Shown: positions 16,436 through 24,510, counted from the first letter of the stretch. The stretch: DNA of 47,657 nucleotides from an uncultured Eubacteriales bacterium (GCA_902799465.1 CADCAS010000015.1:1-47657); one strand, 5' to 3'. Notes: generated by a model not told the origin, from the sequence alone. A program made the numbers and translations.

Positions 16436-17903
16436 AACCTTCATACATTCCATACGCTGGAAGATCACCATCGCCTATCTGCTGATCATCACCGCCGCCT
16501 TTATCGTCATCGGCGTGTCGCTGATCCAGCTGGTGGGCGAATATCTGTTTACACAGCGCACGCGGGACGACCAGAGGATCGCCGAAGCCCTCTCCGAGCA
16601 GTTGGGCGATGCGATGGTCTCTTTTGACGCGCCCGAAATGTACCGCGTGGCCAGCGAGACCGCCCGGGCCGAGCAGAGCCGGGTGCTGGTGCTGGACGAG
16701 CTGTGCGTGGTGCAGGTGGACACGGATTCCAGCCTCAACGGCTCCCGGCTCATCACCACCGAGATCGACCGGGTGCTGAAGGGCGCGCAGAGCGACTACG
16801 GCTTCTACGACATGGGCGACTCCGGCACCTACTGGCTCCGGGCCGCCCTCAACGCCTTCTCCCCCGTCTCCGCCATGACCGGGCTGTACGCCAGCGGCAT
16901 CTACACCGGCGGACAGCTGAGCGGCGTGCTGGTCTATATCACCGGCGTGCAGGAGATCTACGAGAGCCTGCGCGACATCCAGATCCGCGTGCTGCTGTGG
17001 CTGGTGGTGGTGGCGGCTGCGGTGCTGCTGGTGAACTCCATCGTGCTGCGCACCATCACCCGGCCCATCAGCGAGCTGAACGAGGGCATCTCCCGCATGA
17101 GCCGCGGCGACCTGTCCGCCCGGGTCAACGTGCGGGGCAAGAACGAGTTCGCGGGGCTGGCCTCGGCCTTCAACTCCATGTCCGAGCGCCTGGAGCAGCT
17201 GGACGAATCCAGAAACCAGTTCGTCTCCAACGCCTCCCACGAGCTGAAGACCCCGCTGTCCACGATGAAGATCCTCATCGAGACGCTGCTGTATCAGGAC
17301 CCCATCGACCCCGGCATGACCAAGGAATTCCTCACCGACGTCAACAAGGAGATCGACCGCCTCAACCGCATCGTCTCCGACCTGCTGACCCTGGTGAACA
17401 TCGACTCCGGCGCCATGAAGCTCAAGCTCCAGGACCTGGACGTCTCCGCGCTGATGCAGGAGCAGGCGCGGCGGCTGTCCCCGCTGGCCCGTGAGAACGG
17501 CATCGAGCTGGACTGCGCCTCAGGGGCCCCGCTGATGGTCAACGGCGACCCGCTGAAGCTGCAGCAGGTCATCTACAACGTCATCGACAACGCCATCAAG
17601 TACACCCCCCGCGGCGGCGAGGTCCACTGCACCGCCTCGCGCTCCGGCAAGATGGCCGTGCTGCGCATCGCCGACACCGGCGAGGGCATCCCCGCCGACG
17701 ACCTGCCCCACATCTTCGACCGCTTCTACCGCGTGGACAAGGCACGCTCCCGCGAGACCGGCGGCACCGGCCTGGGCCTGTCCATCGTCAAGCAGATCGT
17801 CCTCTCCCACGGCGGCACCATCACCCCCGAGAGCACCCTCGGCAAGGGCACCACGTTCACCATCCAGCTCCCCCTGGCGACAAAGAAGAGCGAGGAAAGC
17901 TGA
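16431..17903 (+). CDS. membrane sensor histidine kinase, WalK/PhoR-like, apparent ATT start
   Basis: The frame encodes about 490 residues: a first membrane helix (about 13-32), an extracytoplasmic domain (about 35-185), a second helix (about 186-208), HAMP (about 209-262), HisKA with the phospho-accepting His near 270 in SHELKTPL, and the HATPase_c boxes NVIDNAIKYT, DTGEGI and GGTGLGLSI. It pairs with the preceding regulator. No ATG, GTG or TTG exists in frame between the last stop and a GTG at 16515, and that GTG would cut the first helix in half. The ATT at 16431 overlaps the regulator stop (ATTAA) and gives the natural N-terminus IKTFIHSIRWKITIAYLL, so I use it. A base error at this codon is the alternative. 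Confidence 0.85.
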   Translation: MKTFIHSIRWKITIAYLLIITAAFIVIGVSLIQLVGEYLFTQRTRDDQRIAEALSEQLGDAMVSFDAPEMYRVASETARAEQSRVLVLDELCVVQVDTDSSLNGSRLITTEIDRVLKGAQSDYGFYDMGDSGTYWLRAALNAFSPVSAMTGLYASGIYTGGQLSGVLVYITGVQEIYESLRDIQIRVLLWLVVVAAAVLLVNSIVLRTITRPISELNEGISRMSRGDLSARVNVRGKNEFAGLASAFNSMSERLEQLDESRNQFVSNASHELKTPLSTMKILIETLLYQDPIDPGMTKEFLTDVNKEIDRLNRIVSDLLTLVNIDSGAMKLKLQDLDVSALMQEQARRLSPLARENGIELDCASGAPLMVNGDPLKLQQVIYNVIDNAIKYTPRGGEVHCTASRSGKMAVLRIADTGEGIPADDLPHIFDRFYRVDKARSRETGGTGLGLSIVKQIVLSHGGTITPESTLGKGTTFTIQLPLATKKSEES

Positions 17904-17989
17904 AAGCAGGGAGTGTAAAGTGAAGTGCGGGGAGTGGAGAGTAATTAACTCCCCCACTCTCAACTCTCATACAGTATATAAGAAATCCG

Positions 17990-18191
17990 GAAACTATTCA
18001 GTCGCCCAGGTGTGACTTCCTCAGTCAGCCTGCGGCTGACAGCTCCCACAACTCCCTCAGTCAGCCTGCGGCTGCCAGCTCCCTCGGAGAGGGAGCCTGG
18101 ACGGGAGCCTGAGCAGGAACCCAAAAGCCTCCCTCTTTGAGGGAGGTGGGCCGCGAAGCGGGTCGGAAGGAGTCCGCGACTGAACAGTTAC
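17990..18191. mobile_element. MITE-like element, copy 1 (IS66-type ends)
   Basis: The left end GAAACTATTCAGTCG (17990-18004) is inverted at the right end CGACTGAACAGTTAC (18177-18191). The flanking octamers GAAATCCG (17982-17989) and GAAATCTG (18192-18199) match 7 of 8, as expected of an aged 8-bp target duplication. Copies 2 and 3 are at 27157-27327 and 40918-41208. No transposase is encoded. Confidence 0.8.
18051..18173. repeat. CTCAGTC-type palindromic element nested in MITE copy 1
   Basis: It starts ACTCCCTCAGTCAGCCTGCG and ends GGTCGGAAGGAGT. Internal blocks GCCTCCCTC and GAGGGAGGTGGGCCGCGAAG are shared, in reverse orientation, with the copy at 21504-21613. Confidence 0.8.
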
Positions 18192-18274
18192 GAAATCTGA
18201 AGGATTTCCACCGCCATTCCCCATTCCCCATTTCCCATTCCCCATTCCCAATTCTCCCCGAAAGGAGTCTCCCC

Positions 18275-19789
18275 ATGCGCAATCATCTCCGTCTCATTGC
18301 CCTTCTCGTGCTGGCAGCCCTGCTTTCGGGCTGCATTCCGCAGCAGCGGACGGGCGACGCGGGCGGGGACATCGCCCTGCCGGAGCCCTCGGCGGAGCCG
18401 GAGAACATGATTCTGGGCGAGAAGCTGCCCTCGCGGCTGTCCAACGTCTCCCTTTATTACGCCATGTCCGACGGCGCGACCTTTTCCCAGGTGGCCATGG
18501 GCATCCGCGCCGACGCGGGGCAGAGCCTGCCCGAAGCCGCGGTGAACGCGCTGCTGAGTCCCTCCAGCGGGGAGGAGATGTACTTCTCCACCGGCGACAC
18601 CCGCATGCTCTCCTGCGAATATGCCTGCGGCATCGCCACGGTGGACCTGTCCATCGACGCGCGCAACGTCCAGAGCGAGCAGGAGGAGCTGGCCCTGCTG
18701 ACCGCCATCGGGAACACCCTGCTGGGCATCGACGGCGTGTCCGGGGTGAACGTGCTGGTGGGCGGGCAGTCCGAGAGCTTCGCCCAGCTGCCCATGGGGG
18801 TGCAGACCGAGGTGATTCCCTCGGTCACCGCGGCCTACGCCCAGCGCCTGGCCGAGCGGGACCATCTGCTCACCGACGCGCCCATGCCCGTGACCCGCTG
18901 GGCCACGCTCTACTTTCCCACCGCCAACGGAAGCTGGCTGGTGCCCGAGCTGCGGGCGGTGACCCTGGATTCCGACGACTTCGCCGGGGCCCTGATCGAG
19001 GCCCTCAAGGCGGGGCCCCAGTCCGAGGCCTGCGCGGTGGCCTCCATCCCCGCCGGGGCAGAGCTGCTGGACCCCCACCCCCAGGTGGAGACCCTGGCCA
19101 CCGGCGAGCACGCGCTGACGCTGAACTTCTCCGCCACCCTCGCCAACTACCTGGCCTTTTCCGGGCTGGACGTGTGGGAGCTGGCGGGGTCGCTGGCGCT
19201 GACGGCCTGCTCCTTCCTGCCGGAGATCGACGCCCTGCGCATCCTGGTGGACGGCGACCCCATCACCGCCTGCCAGATCGGCGACACCGTGCTCCGCTTC
19301 GAGGACGGCCTGATCCGCCGCGGCGACTTCGCGGGCCGCGTGGGCAGCGTCGCCACGCTGTACCTGGCCGCTCCCGGCGGCGGGCTCCAGCCCGTGCGCC
19401 AGGCCGTGTCCACCCGCAGCGCCCTCTCTCCCCGGAGCCTGCTGAGCGCCCTGTTCTTCTACACCGACAGCGCCGGGGTCCTCACCTTCCCCGCCCCTGA
19501 GAACGTGTTTGCCGACGACATCCTGGGCATACAGGTGGCCGGGCAGACCGCCCGGGTCAACCTCTCGGCCAACTTCTACCGCTGCGCCCAGTCCCTCGAC
19601 CCCGACGCCGAGCGCGCCCTGATCTACTGCATGGTCAACACCCTCTGCGCCATGGACAGCATCCGCGCCGTCCGCTTCTACGTGGAGGGCCTCGCCGCCG
19701 AGACCCTCGCCGGGACCGTCTACCTCAAGAGCCCCCTCCTCCCCAACCCCGGCATCGTCGTCACCCCCGAGACCACCGGCGAGCCGTGA
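18275..19789 (+). CDS. lipoprotein with three GerMN-like domains
   Basis: The ATG at 18275 after AAAGGAG gives a 504-residue precursor with a lipoprotein signal (LLSGC, lipidated Cys20). Three copies of a GerMN-type domain follow, at about residues 50-175, 205-330 and 355-490. Each carries the pattern of a ~20-residue basic/hydrophobic strand, a helix and a late (A/S)xRxxVxG-like strand (GVSGVNVLVGG, DALRILVDG, SIRAVRFYVEG). GerMN domains occur in spore germination protein GerM and in lipoproteins next to two-component systems such as actinobacterial LpqB. Its place right after the kinase suggests an extracellular accessory or sensor partner; that is inference. A longer frame from 18137 reads only through repeat DNA. 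Confidence 0.85.
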   Translation: MRNHLRLIALLVLAALLSGCIPQQRTGDAGGDIALPEPSAEPENMILGEKLPSRLSNVSLYYAMSDGATFSQVAMGIRADAGQSLPEAAVNALLSPSSGEEMYFSTGDTRMLSCEYACGIATVDLSIDARNVQSEQEELALLTAIGNTLLGIDGVSGVNVLVGGQSESFAQLPMGVQTEVIPSVTAAYAQRLAERDHLLTDAPMPVTRWATLYFPTANGSWLVPELRAVTLDSDDFAGALIEALKAGPQSEACAVASIPAGAELLDPHPQVETLATGEHALTLNFSATLANYLAFSGLDVWELAGSLALTACSFLPEIDALRILVDGDPITACQIGDTVLRFEDGLIRRGDFAGRVGSVATLYLAAPGGGLQPVRQAVSTRSALSPRSLLSALFFYTDSAGVLTFPAPENVFADDILGIQVAGQTARVNLSANFYRCAQSLDPDAERALIYCMVNTLCAMDSIRAVRFYVEGLAAETLAGTVYLKSPLLPNPGIVVTPETTGEP

Positions 19790-19795
19790 CGATTA

Positions 19796-19842
19796 CAAAG
19801 AATAATCATCCATCGGCTTACCCGGTGGATGATTATTCTTTG
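19796..19842 (+). terminator. strong hairpin terminator after the GerMN lipoprotein gene
   Basis: CAAAGAATAATCATCCA (19796-19812) is perfectly complementary to TGGATGATTATTCTTTG (19826-19842), seven bases after the stop codon. Confidence 0.8.
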
Positions 19843-19880
19843 TGAAAAATAGGCGCTGCAACTCTGTTTCTCCCGGGATG

Positions 19881-20002
19881 GACTCCCTCAGTCTGGCCTT
19901 CGGCCAGCCAGCTCCCTCACGGAGGGAGCCTGTAGGGCATAGCCGCACCCGAAAGGCTCCCTCCCCGAGGGAGCTGGCACGCGAAGCGTGGCTGAGGGAG
20001 TG
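19881..20002. repeat. CTCAGTC-type palindromic element, ACTCCCTCAGTC subtype
   Basis: ACTCCCTCAG (19882-19891) pairs with CTGAGGGAGT (19992-20001). Inner blocks include GGCCTTCGGCCAGCCAGCTC, AAAGGCTCCCTCC and GGGAGCTGGCACGCGAAGCG. It is closely related to the pair at 30601-30796. Confidence 0.85.
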
Positions 20003-20040
20003 CGACTCTGAACTGCAACAGCAGTCTCGTAAATGAAGCG

Positions 20041-20385
20041 CTATCTCATATTTTCGCGCTTGACAAGAGTCGCCTTCAATGCGGGAATGTCATCTGTCAC
20101 GGTCTTGTATACGTCCTCAAAATCAATAATGCCGTATTGATGCGCGGCAATGTTGCGAAAGCCGCGGATAGCTTTCCATGGTATTTCCGGCATCGATCCC
20201 AAATAGCTCTCCGTAAACGATTTGGACAATTCCCCGATATTGATGAGGCTCATCACGATGGCCTTTTGACACATCCTGTCGCTCATGAGATCGGCAGCAG
20301 ACCGCCCTGCAAGGAATGCCTCGATATCCTCGATTTCAGACAGCATTTTCTGAAGTATTGTCCGGTTTCTCTCCTCATGCTCCAT
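20041..20385 (-). CDS. hepT: HepT-like HEPN-domain toxin
   Basis: The 114-residue HEPN-family protein (formerly DUF86) carries the ribonuclease motif RX4HXY as Arg77, His82 and Tyr84 in RGFRNIAAHQYG. In characterised HepT/MntA pairs HepT is an RNase toxin and MntA silences it by attaching AMP to the motif tyrosine, which is present here. It starts at 20385 inside the end of the mntA-like gene (11-base overlap), so toxin and antitoxin are co-translated in the usual antitoxin-first order. Both reside between a palindromic repeat and tRNA-Trp, a common setting for acquired genes. Full length for the family and no visible lesion. Confidence 0.9.
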   Translation of the reverse strand: MEHEERNRTILQKMLSEIEDIEAFLAGRSAADLMSDRMCQKAIVMSLINIGELSKSFTESYLGSMPEIPWKAIRGFRNIAAHQYGIIDFEDVYKTVTDDIPALKATLVKRENMR

Positions 20386-20662
20386 ATACGCATACCGTCC
20401 TGTCGATCGTCAGTCCATCCCCTACCTTGCGCGGCAGCTTCACGATGTCCACATCGCGGCTCAACAATTCAGAAAGCGTCTCACGAAAACCGCAGATGTG
20501 CAGAAGTGATGTTGGGTTTTCGGAAAACTCCACCAGGAAATCGACGTCGCTGTTCTCATCCGCCGTGCCGTTGGCATAGGAGCCGAACAGCTCCACACGC
20601 TTGACGGGGTATTGAGCCGCGGCGGCATGCACAGCAATTCGTATCGCTTCAAGCGTCGGCAT
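20375..20662 (-). CDS. mntA: MntA-like minimal nucleotidyltransferase antitoxin
   Basis: The 95-residue protein has the nucleotidyltransferase motif GSX10DXD (Gly27, Ser28, Asp39, Asp41) in FGSYANGTADENSDVDFLVE and a third candidate acidic residue in SRDVDIVKL. In known pairs this enzyme AMPylates the HepT toxin. The ATG at 20662 lies behind AGGAGGATGCGAT. It overlaps hepT by 11 bases. tRNA-Trp and its terminator lie 63 bases upstream on the same strand. Confidence 0.9.
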   Translation of the reverse strand: MPTLEAIRIAVHAAAAQYPVKRVELFGSYANGTADENSDVDFLVEFSENPTSLLHICGFRETLSELLSRDVDIVKLPRKVGDGLTIDRTVCVYGA

Positions 20663-20724
20663 ATCGCATCCTCCTCACATGATGAAGGTCGACGGTTCAT
20701 CAAAGCACCTGTGCAATCATATAC

Positions 20725-20749
20725 AAAAAGACTGATCAACGGATCAGTC
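20725..20749 (-). terminator. terminator of tRNA-Trp
   Basis: On the minus strand AGACTGATC and GATCAGTCT form a 9-bp stem (20730-20749), followed by a T run (20729-20725), just after the tRNA 3' end. Confidence 0.75.
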
Positions 20750-20753
20750 TCAT

Positions 20754-20827
20754 TGGCAGGGGCAGAAGGATTCGAACCCTCAACAAAGGTTTTGGAGACC
20801 CACGTGTTACCATTACACCATGCCCCT
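20754..20827 (-). tRNA. tRNA-Trp (anticodon CCA), CCA end encoded
   Basis: The acceptor stem AGGGGCA/TGCCCCT is followed by discriminator G and an encoded CCA. The anticodon loop CTCCAAA carries CCA, and the T arm GGTTCGAATCC is standard. The outermost anticodon-stem pair looks mismatched (T-T). The sequence closely parallels bacterial tRNA-Trp. Confidence 0.93.
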
Positions 20828-20938
20828 ACGTTCTCTCGAACAGGCTATATTATAGTCCATGGGGATGGAAATGTCAAGGGAATCGTCATTATTTTACAAA
20901 TTCAACGATCCACACGAGCACAAATTTCCATAACACTA

Positions 20939-20968
20939 TTGAAACCAAACCGCCCCTTATGCTATAAT
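20939..20968 (+). promoter_or_regulatory. promoter of the GNAT gene
   Basis: The -35 TTGAAA (20939-20944) and a perfect -10 TATAAT (20963-20968) are 18 bases apart. Transcription would begin shortly before the ribosome site. Confidence 0.7.
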
Positions 20969-21004
20969 TGAGAAGGTAATAAACGCATGGAGGGCGGTTT
21001 GGGT

Positions 21005-21442
21005 ATGAACATGACGATACGCAGGGCCATGATTTCGGACGCGAAGCCGATCTATGAGCTTTGTCACAATGAGCTGGGGTATCAATACAGCGAGGATCAG
21101 GTGACCGCGAACGTGCGGCGGCTGATCGGCGACTCCACCAACCTGGTGCTGGTGGCGGAGCAGAACGGCGAGGTGGTGGGGTTCATCCACGCGCACAACC
21201 ACGATCCCATCTACGCGCCGCCGATGAAGAACGTGGTGGCGATGGCGGTGCGGCACGACCATCAGATGCACGGCCTGGGCCGCACGCTGATCGGTGCGGT
21301 GGAGAACTGGGCGCTGGAGGACGGCGCGTGCGCCGTGCGCCTGAACTCCGGGGAGCACATGGACGAGGCGCTCCACTTCTACAAGTCCATGGGCTACGAA
21401 TACATCAAAACCCAATACAATTTCAGAAAAACGCTTCGATAG
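21005..21442 (+). CDS. GNAT-family N-acetyltransferase
   Basis: The ~145-residue protein carries the GNAT fold: an N-terminal TIRRAMISDAKPIYEL strand-helix, LVAEQNGEVVGFI (beta4), the acetyl-CoA-binding motif A VRHDHQMHGLGRTLIGAVEN (Q/RxxGxG-like, HGLGRTL), and a C-terminal ALHFYKSMGYEY signature. Substrate is unknown. I prefer the ATG at 21005, ten bases after GGAGGG; an ATG at 20987 lies within the expected short leader and a third at 21011 is also possible. It is a single-gene unit with its own promoter and terminator. Confidence 0.85.
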   Translation: MNMTIRRAMISDAKPIYELCHNELGYQYSEDQVTANVRRLIGDSTNLVLVAEQNGEVVGFIHAHNHDPIYAPPMKNVVAMAVRHDHQMHGLGRTLIGAVENWALEDGACAVRLNSGEHMDEALHFYKSMGYEYIKTQYNFRKTLR

Positions 21443-21448
21443 TGACAC

Positions 21449-21482
21449 GAGAGCCGCCCCGACAGATGTCGGGGCGGCTCTC
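21449..21482 (+). terminator. G+C-rich terminator hairpin after the GNAT gene
   Basis: GAGAGCCGCCCCGACA (21449-21464) is perfectly complementary to TGTCGGGGCGGCTCTC (21467-21482), seven bases after the stop. No T tract follows, so it may act in either direction or only protect the 3' end. Confidence 0.65.
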
Positions 21483-21503
21483 TCGTCAGGCATTAGTCAG
21501 GGA

Positions 21504-21613
21504 ACTCCTTCCGACCCGCTTCGCGGCCCACCTCCCTCAATGAGGGAGGCTTTTGGGCTCACGCCAGGCTCCCTCCCCGAGGGAGCTGTCAGCCGCAGGC
21601 TGACTGAGGGAGT
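21504..21613. repeat. CTCAGTC-type palindromic element, inverse of the copy at 18051
   Basis: It begins ACTCCTTCCGACCCGCTTCG and ends GCAGGCTGACTGAGGGAGT, the reverse complement layout of 18051-18173, with inner blocks CCTCCCTCAATGAGGGAGGC and GAGGGAGCTGTCAGCC. Confidence 0.8.
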
Positions 21614-21679
21614 CACCCCTGCACGAGCGAATCATCAAGAGAAGCAGAACCTATGCCGCAGCCCCTGATGCCTAATGCC

Positions 21680-22879
21680 TCACTTCCCCAATGCCTCTAT
21701 CGCCTCCGCGAGCTGATTGTCGCTGGCGGGGTCGGGGTCGAAGGGGACGCGGTCGGCCTCCAGGGGGACCTCGATGTCCGGGGTGACGCCCACGCCGTTG
21801 ATGGAGCGCCCGTTGGCGTCGAAGTAGCTGGCGGTAGTGTACTGCATGCCGGAGCCGTCCTCCGGGAAGGTGGTCAGGTTCTGCACCACGCCCTTGCCGT
21901 AGGTCTGAAGGCCCACCACCGTGCCCCGGTCCAGGGCCTGCACGGCGGAGGCCAGGATCTCCGAGGCGCTGGCGGACATGCCGTTGACCAGCACGGCCAG
22001 GGGCACGTCCAGGTATTCGGCGTCGGAGAAGTAGTTGGTGCGGTTGCCATTGCGATCCTCGATGTACACGATCAGGCCCTCAGGCAGCACCTTGTCGGCG
22101 ATGCTGACGACGTGGGTGAGCAGCCCGCCGGGGTCGTTGCGCAGGTCGATGACCATGCCCTTGACGCCGGCAGCCCGGAAGGCGTCGATGGCCTCGCCGA
22201 AGCGGTCCGCGGCGTCGCCGGTGAACTGGGAGATGGACACGTAGCCGATGTTCCCGTCCAGTATCGTATACTCGGCATAGCTGACGTTGATGGCGGCGCG
22301 GGTCAGGGGGAACTCCAGGGTCTGACCGTCCCGCAGGACTCCCAGCACCACCTCCGCGCCGTCCGGGCCCCGCATGCGCTGCACGCCCTCCAGGTAGCTG
22401 GCGTAGGTGGCGGCGTCCACGGGCGCGCCGTCCACGGAGACGATGCGGTCCCCCACCCGAAGCCCGGCGGCCTCGGCGGGGGTGTCGGGATAGACGCGCA
22501 CCAGCTCGATATAGCCTTCCCGGCTGCGCTCCAGCACCACGCCGATGCCGTCGTAGTGGCCGTCGTTCTCGTCGGTCTCCCGCTTCATCTCGTCGGGGGT
22601 GTAGTAGAAGGTGTATACGTCCCCCACCGCCGAGGTCATGCCCCGGATCGCGCCGGTGATCAGCTCGTCCTCGTCCAGGGGCTGATAGTAGTCCGTCATC
22701 AGGGTCTCGCGCACCGCGTCCAGCCGGGCGTAGCGCTGTATCCGCTGATACTCCGATTCGCTCACCCAGTGCCGGTCCTCGCCCCGGTCCGACAGCACCA
22801 GCGTCGCCGTGGACGCCACCACCGCGATGATCGCCGCCACCCAGATCAGCGGCAGCAGGGTACCGTTGCCTTTTCTCAT
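21680..22879 (-). CDS. S41-family C-terminal processing protease (CtpA/CtpB type)
   Basis: This 399-residue membrane-anchored serine protease has an N-terminal helix (about 8-29), an S41 N-terminal region (50-110) and a PDZ domain (about 112-195, with GIGVVLE and AAGLRVGDRIVSVDG). The catalytic S41 core has FDLRxNPGG-like IDLRNDPGG (244-252), the catalytic Ser304 in SASASE, Lys329 in TYGKGVVQ and Gln333. The Ser-Lys spacing of 25 and Lys-Gln spacing of 4 match characterised enzymes. It acts outside the membrane on protein C-termini; in Bacilli, CtpB activates a sporulation protease. The ATG at 22879 follows GGAGGCC. It stands alone, flanked by repeat elements. Confidence 0.92.
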   Translation of the reverse strand: MRKGNGTLLPLIWVAAIIAVVASTATLVLSDRGEDRHWVSESEYQRIQRYARLDAVRETLMTDYYQPLDEDELITGAIRGMTSAVGDVYTFYYTPDEMKRETDENDGHYDGIGVVLERSREGYIELVRVYPDTPAEAAGLRVGDRIVSVDGAPVDAATYASYLEGVQRMRGPDGAEVVLGVLRDGQTLEFPLTRAAINVSYAEYTILDGNIGYVSISQFTGDAADRFGEAIDAFRAAGVKGMVIDLRNDPGGLLTHVVSIADKVLPEGLIVYIEDRNGNRTNYFSDAEYLDVPLAVLVNGMSASASEILASAVQALDRGTVVGLQTYGKGVVQNLTTFPEDGSGMQYTTASYFDANGRSINGVGVTPDIEVPLEADRVPFDPDPASDNQLAEAIEALGK

Positions 22880-22961
22880 GCTGGCCTCCGTCTTAACAGG
22901 TCATTGTATGCGCCGGAATGGAGAGAGAGGATCACTTAAGCGCAGGTGTTCAGTTCTGGGG

Positions 22962-23114
22962 TGAATTGGGAATTGGGAATTGGGAATTATGAACGGCCTG
23001 GCTCCGCAGGGGCGGCGTTGCGCCGCCCGCAAGGTTGTACGCCTCACTTCGTTATAGGGCGCGCGGCAGCCACTATTCAATTCCTAATTCCTAATTCCCA
23101 ATTCCTAATTCATC
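22962..23114. repeat. heptamer-armed repeat element (GGGAATT/AGGAATT arms)
   Basis: The left arm has three GGGAATT units (22962-22989). The right arm (23077-23114) carries AGGAATT and GGGAATT units on the other strand. The core contains GGCCTGGC, TGCGCCGCCC and GCGCGGCAGC blocks that recur at 25537, 38946 and 40955. It fills the gap between the S41 protease and the PucR-type regulator; no gene is visible. Confidence 0.85.
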
Positions 23115-23235
23115 CATACATCTTTCCTCAGAACAACCCGCTCCATCTCCTCACACCCATCCACAATCAAAAAGCGCGAAAGCGTCTCGGCGTTCCGCGC
23201 TCTGTTTGCAGGGTATGGGCTTCCGGGCAGGGATA

Positions 23236-24306
23236 TTACAGCCGGAAGCGGCGGGCGTTGCCGCCCTTGCCCAGCAGCAGCATCATCTTGAAGGTCACCG
23301 CGTCGTCGAAGTTGCGCAGATCCAGGCCGATGGCGTGCTGCACCTTCTCCAGCCGGTACACCAGGGTGTTGCGGTGGATGTAGAGCTTGCGGGCGGTCTC
23401 GGACAGGTTCAGGCTGTTGTCGAAGAAGGTCTCGATGGTGTGGACCATCTCGTCGTTGAACAGGCGGGCGGTGGAGCGGTTGAAGATGCAGGCGTTGTAG
23501 CGCATGCCCATCTCCGGGGAGACGTCGCTCAAAAAGCGCTCCAGGAGCAGATTGCGGTAGATGAACACGTGCTTGGCGGGGTGGTAGACCCGGCCCACGT
23601 TGATGGCGTTGCGGGCCTCCTCGAAGGCGTCAGGGATGTCGGTGAGGGACTCCCGGGGATCGGAGATGCCGATGAACACGGTGCCGCCGGTCTCGGTGAG
23701 GAAGCTGGACTCAAAGGCCTTGGCAAACTCCTCGACCTCCTCCATGCCGCCCTCCTCGCCCACAGACTTGAGCATGGCCACGGAGTGGTGTCCCACCTCG
23801 GTGATCAGGTCCTCGCCCTCCTCCAGGGTGCCGTTCATCAGGCTGATGGCGGGCTCGACCTCCATGTCCTGGAAGTAGAAGTACAGCACGCAGCGGCTCT
23901 TTTGCAGGGCGATCTCGTGTTCGGCGGCCAGGGCTTCGAACTCCGAGCCCTCCACCTCGCCGCGCAGCATCATCCGAATGGCCTGCTCGCGGTTGGTCTG
24001 GCTCATGTCCTCGCGCAGCAGCAGATTGATCAGCTCCGCGCAAAGCACCGCGCACTTCTTGATGTCCTCGCTGTCGCCGTGGAGACACACGTAGACCGGC
24101 TGCTCCTCGCCGGTGCCGATGAGGGTCATCGCGCCGTACACGAAGGGCATGGTCGGATTCTGTCTGAGCTCCTCCGGTATGGAGAACACCCGCTGGTCCC
24201 CCTCCGGCAGGATCACATTGCCGCCCTGGTCCAGCAGCAGCGCGGACATGTCCACCATGTCCAGTATTCTTGCGATTTTGATCGTAATGCGATGATCGAG
24301 GTACAT
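23236..24306 (-). CDS. CdaR/PucR-family transcriptional regulator
   Basis: The ATG at 24306, seven bases after GGGAGG, gives 356 residues; upstream in-frame ATGs at 24336 and 24390 lack ribosome sites. The N-terminal part (about 1-130) resembles the CdaR sensory region, the middle (about 140-270) a GGDEF-like CdaR domain, and the C-terminus carries the PucR HTH (about 300-345, LNLSETARKLYIHRNTLVYRLE). Family members bind sugar diacids or nitrogen compounds and activate catabolic genes. No such target lies next to it, so its ligand and regulon are unknown. Length is close to family norm. Confidence 0.85.
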   Translation of the reverse strand: MYLDHRITIKIARILDMVDMSALLLDQGGNVILPEGDQRVFSIPEELRQNPTMPFVYGAMTLIGTGEEQPVYVCLHGDSEDIKKCAVLCAELINLLLREDMSQTNREQAIRMMLRGEVEGSEFEALAAEHEIALQKSRCVLYFYFQDMEVEPAISLMNGTLEEGEDLITEVGHHSVAMLKSVGEEGGMEEVEEFAKAFESSFLTETGGTVFIGISDPRESLTDIPDAFEEARNAINVGRVYHPAKHVFIYRNLLLERFLSDVSPEMGMRYNACIFNRSTARLFNDEMVHTIETFFDNSLNLSETARKLYIHRNTLVYRLEKVQHAIGLDLRNFDDAVTFKMMLLLGKGGNARRFRL

Positions 24307-24464
24307 GGCGACGCCTCCCAAACGGACGATTTGCATATCGGTATCAGTATACCTTTTTAATGTTGAATCCCGGCGAAAAACCGCCGTCAAATTATGAATA
24401 TTGGGTTAATTTTAGCGATTTTTGTGGAGATTGGACGAAGTGTTAAGAATGAGTAGAGCTGCGC

Positions 24465-24501
24465 GCGGAGCGTTGAACAGCGGCGCTGTTCAACGCTCCG
24501 C
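24465..24501 (-). terminator. perfect hairpin after the RadC-type gene
   Basis: GCGGAGCGTTGAACAGCG (24465-24482) and its exact complement (24484-24501) form an 18-bp palindrome ten bases beyond the stop codon. A T tract is lacking, so termination strength is uncertain. Confidence 0.6.
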
Positions 24502-24510
24502 CCTCGCCTG

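Larger units (their letters stand above)
17909..18257. repeat. composite repeat island: heptamer arms around a MITE around a palindrome
   Basis: Outer arms are rich in 7-base units: AGTGTAA/AGTGAAG/AGTGGAG-like units with inverted partners at 17909-17969, and CATTCCC-type units at 18215-18257. The inner short palindrome GAAATC(T/C)(G/T)AAGGATTTC is partly duplicated. Inside lies the mobile element 17990-18191, which itself contains the palindrome 18051-18173. The island fills the whole gap between kinase and lipoprotein genes; no independent gene is visible. Confidence 0.75.

Noticed and set aside
16515..17903. GTG at 16515 as the histidine kinase start
   Set aside because: It would begin within the first membrane helix and has no ribosome site; the upstream codons clearly encode the natural N-terminus.
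18137..18274. N-terminal extension of the GerMN lipoprotein
   Set aside because: It translates a palindrome and heptamer repeats; the ATG at 18275 has a ribosome site and a lipoprotein signal.
22940..22962. A fourth MITE end (GTGTTCAGTTCTG near 22946)
   Set aside because: Only one end-like string is present; no inverted partner or octamer duplication could be found, so it may be a relic or chance.
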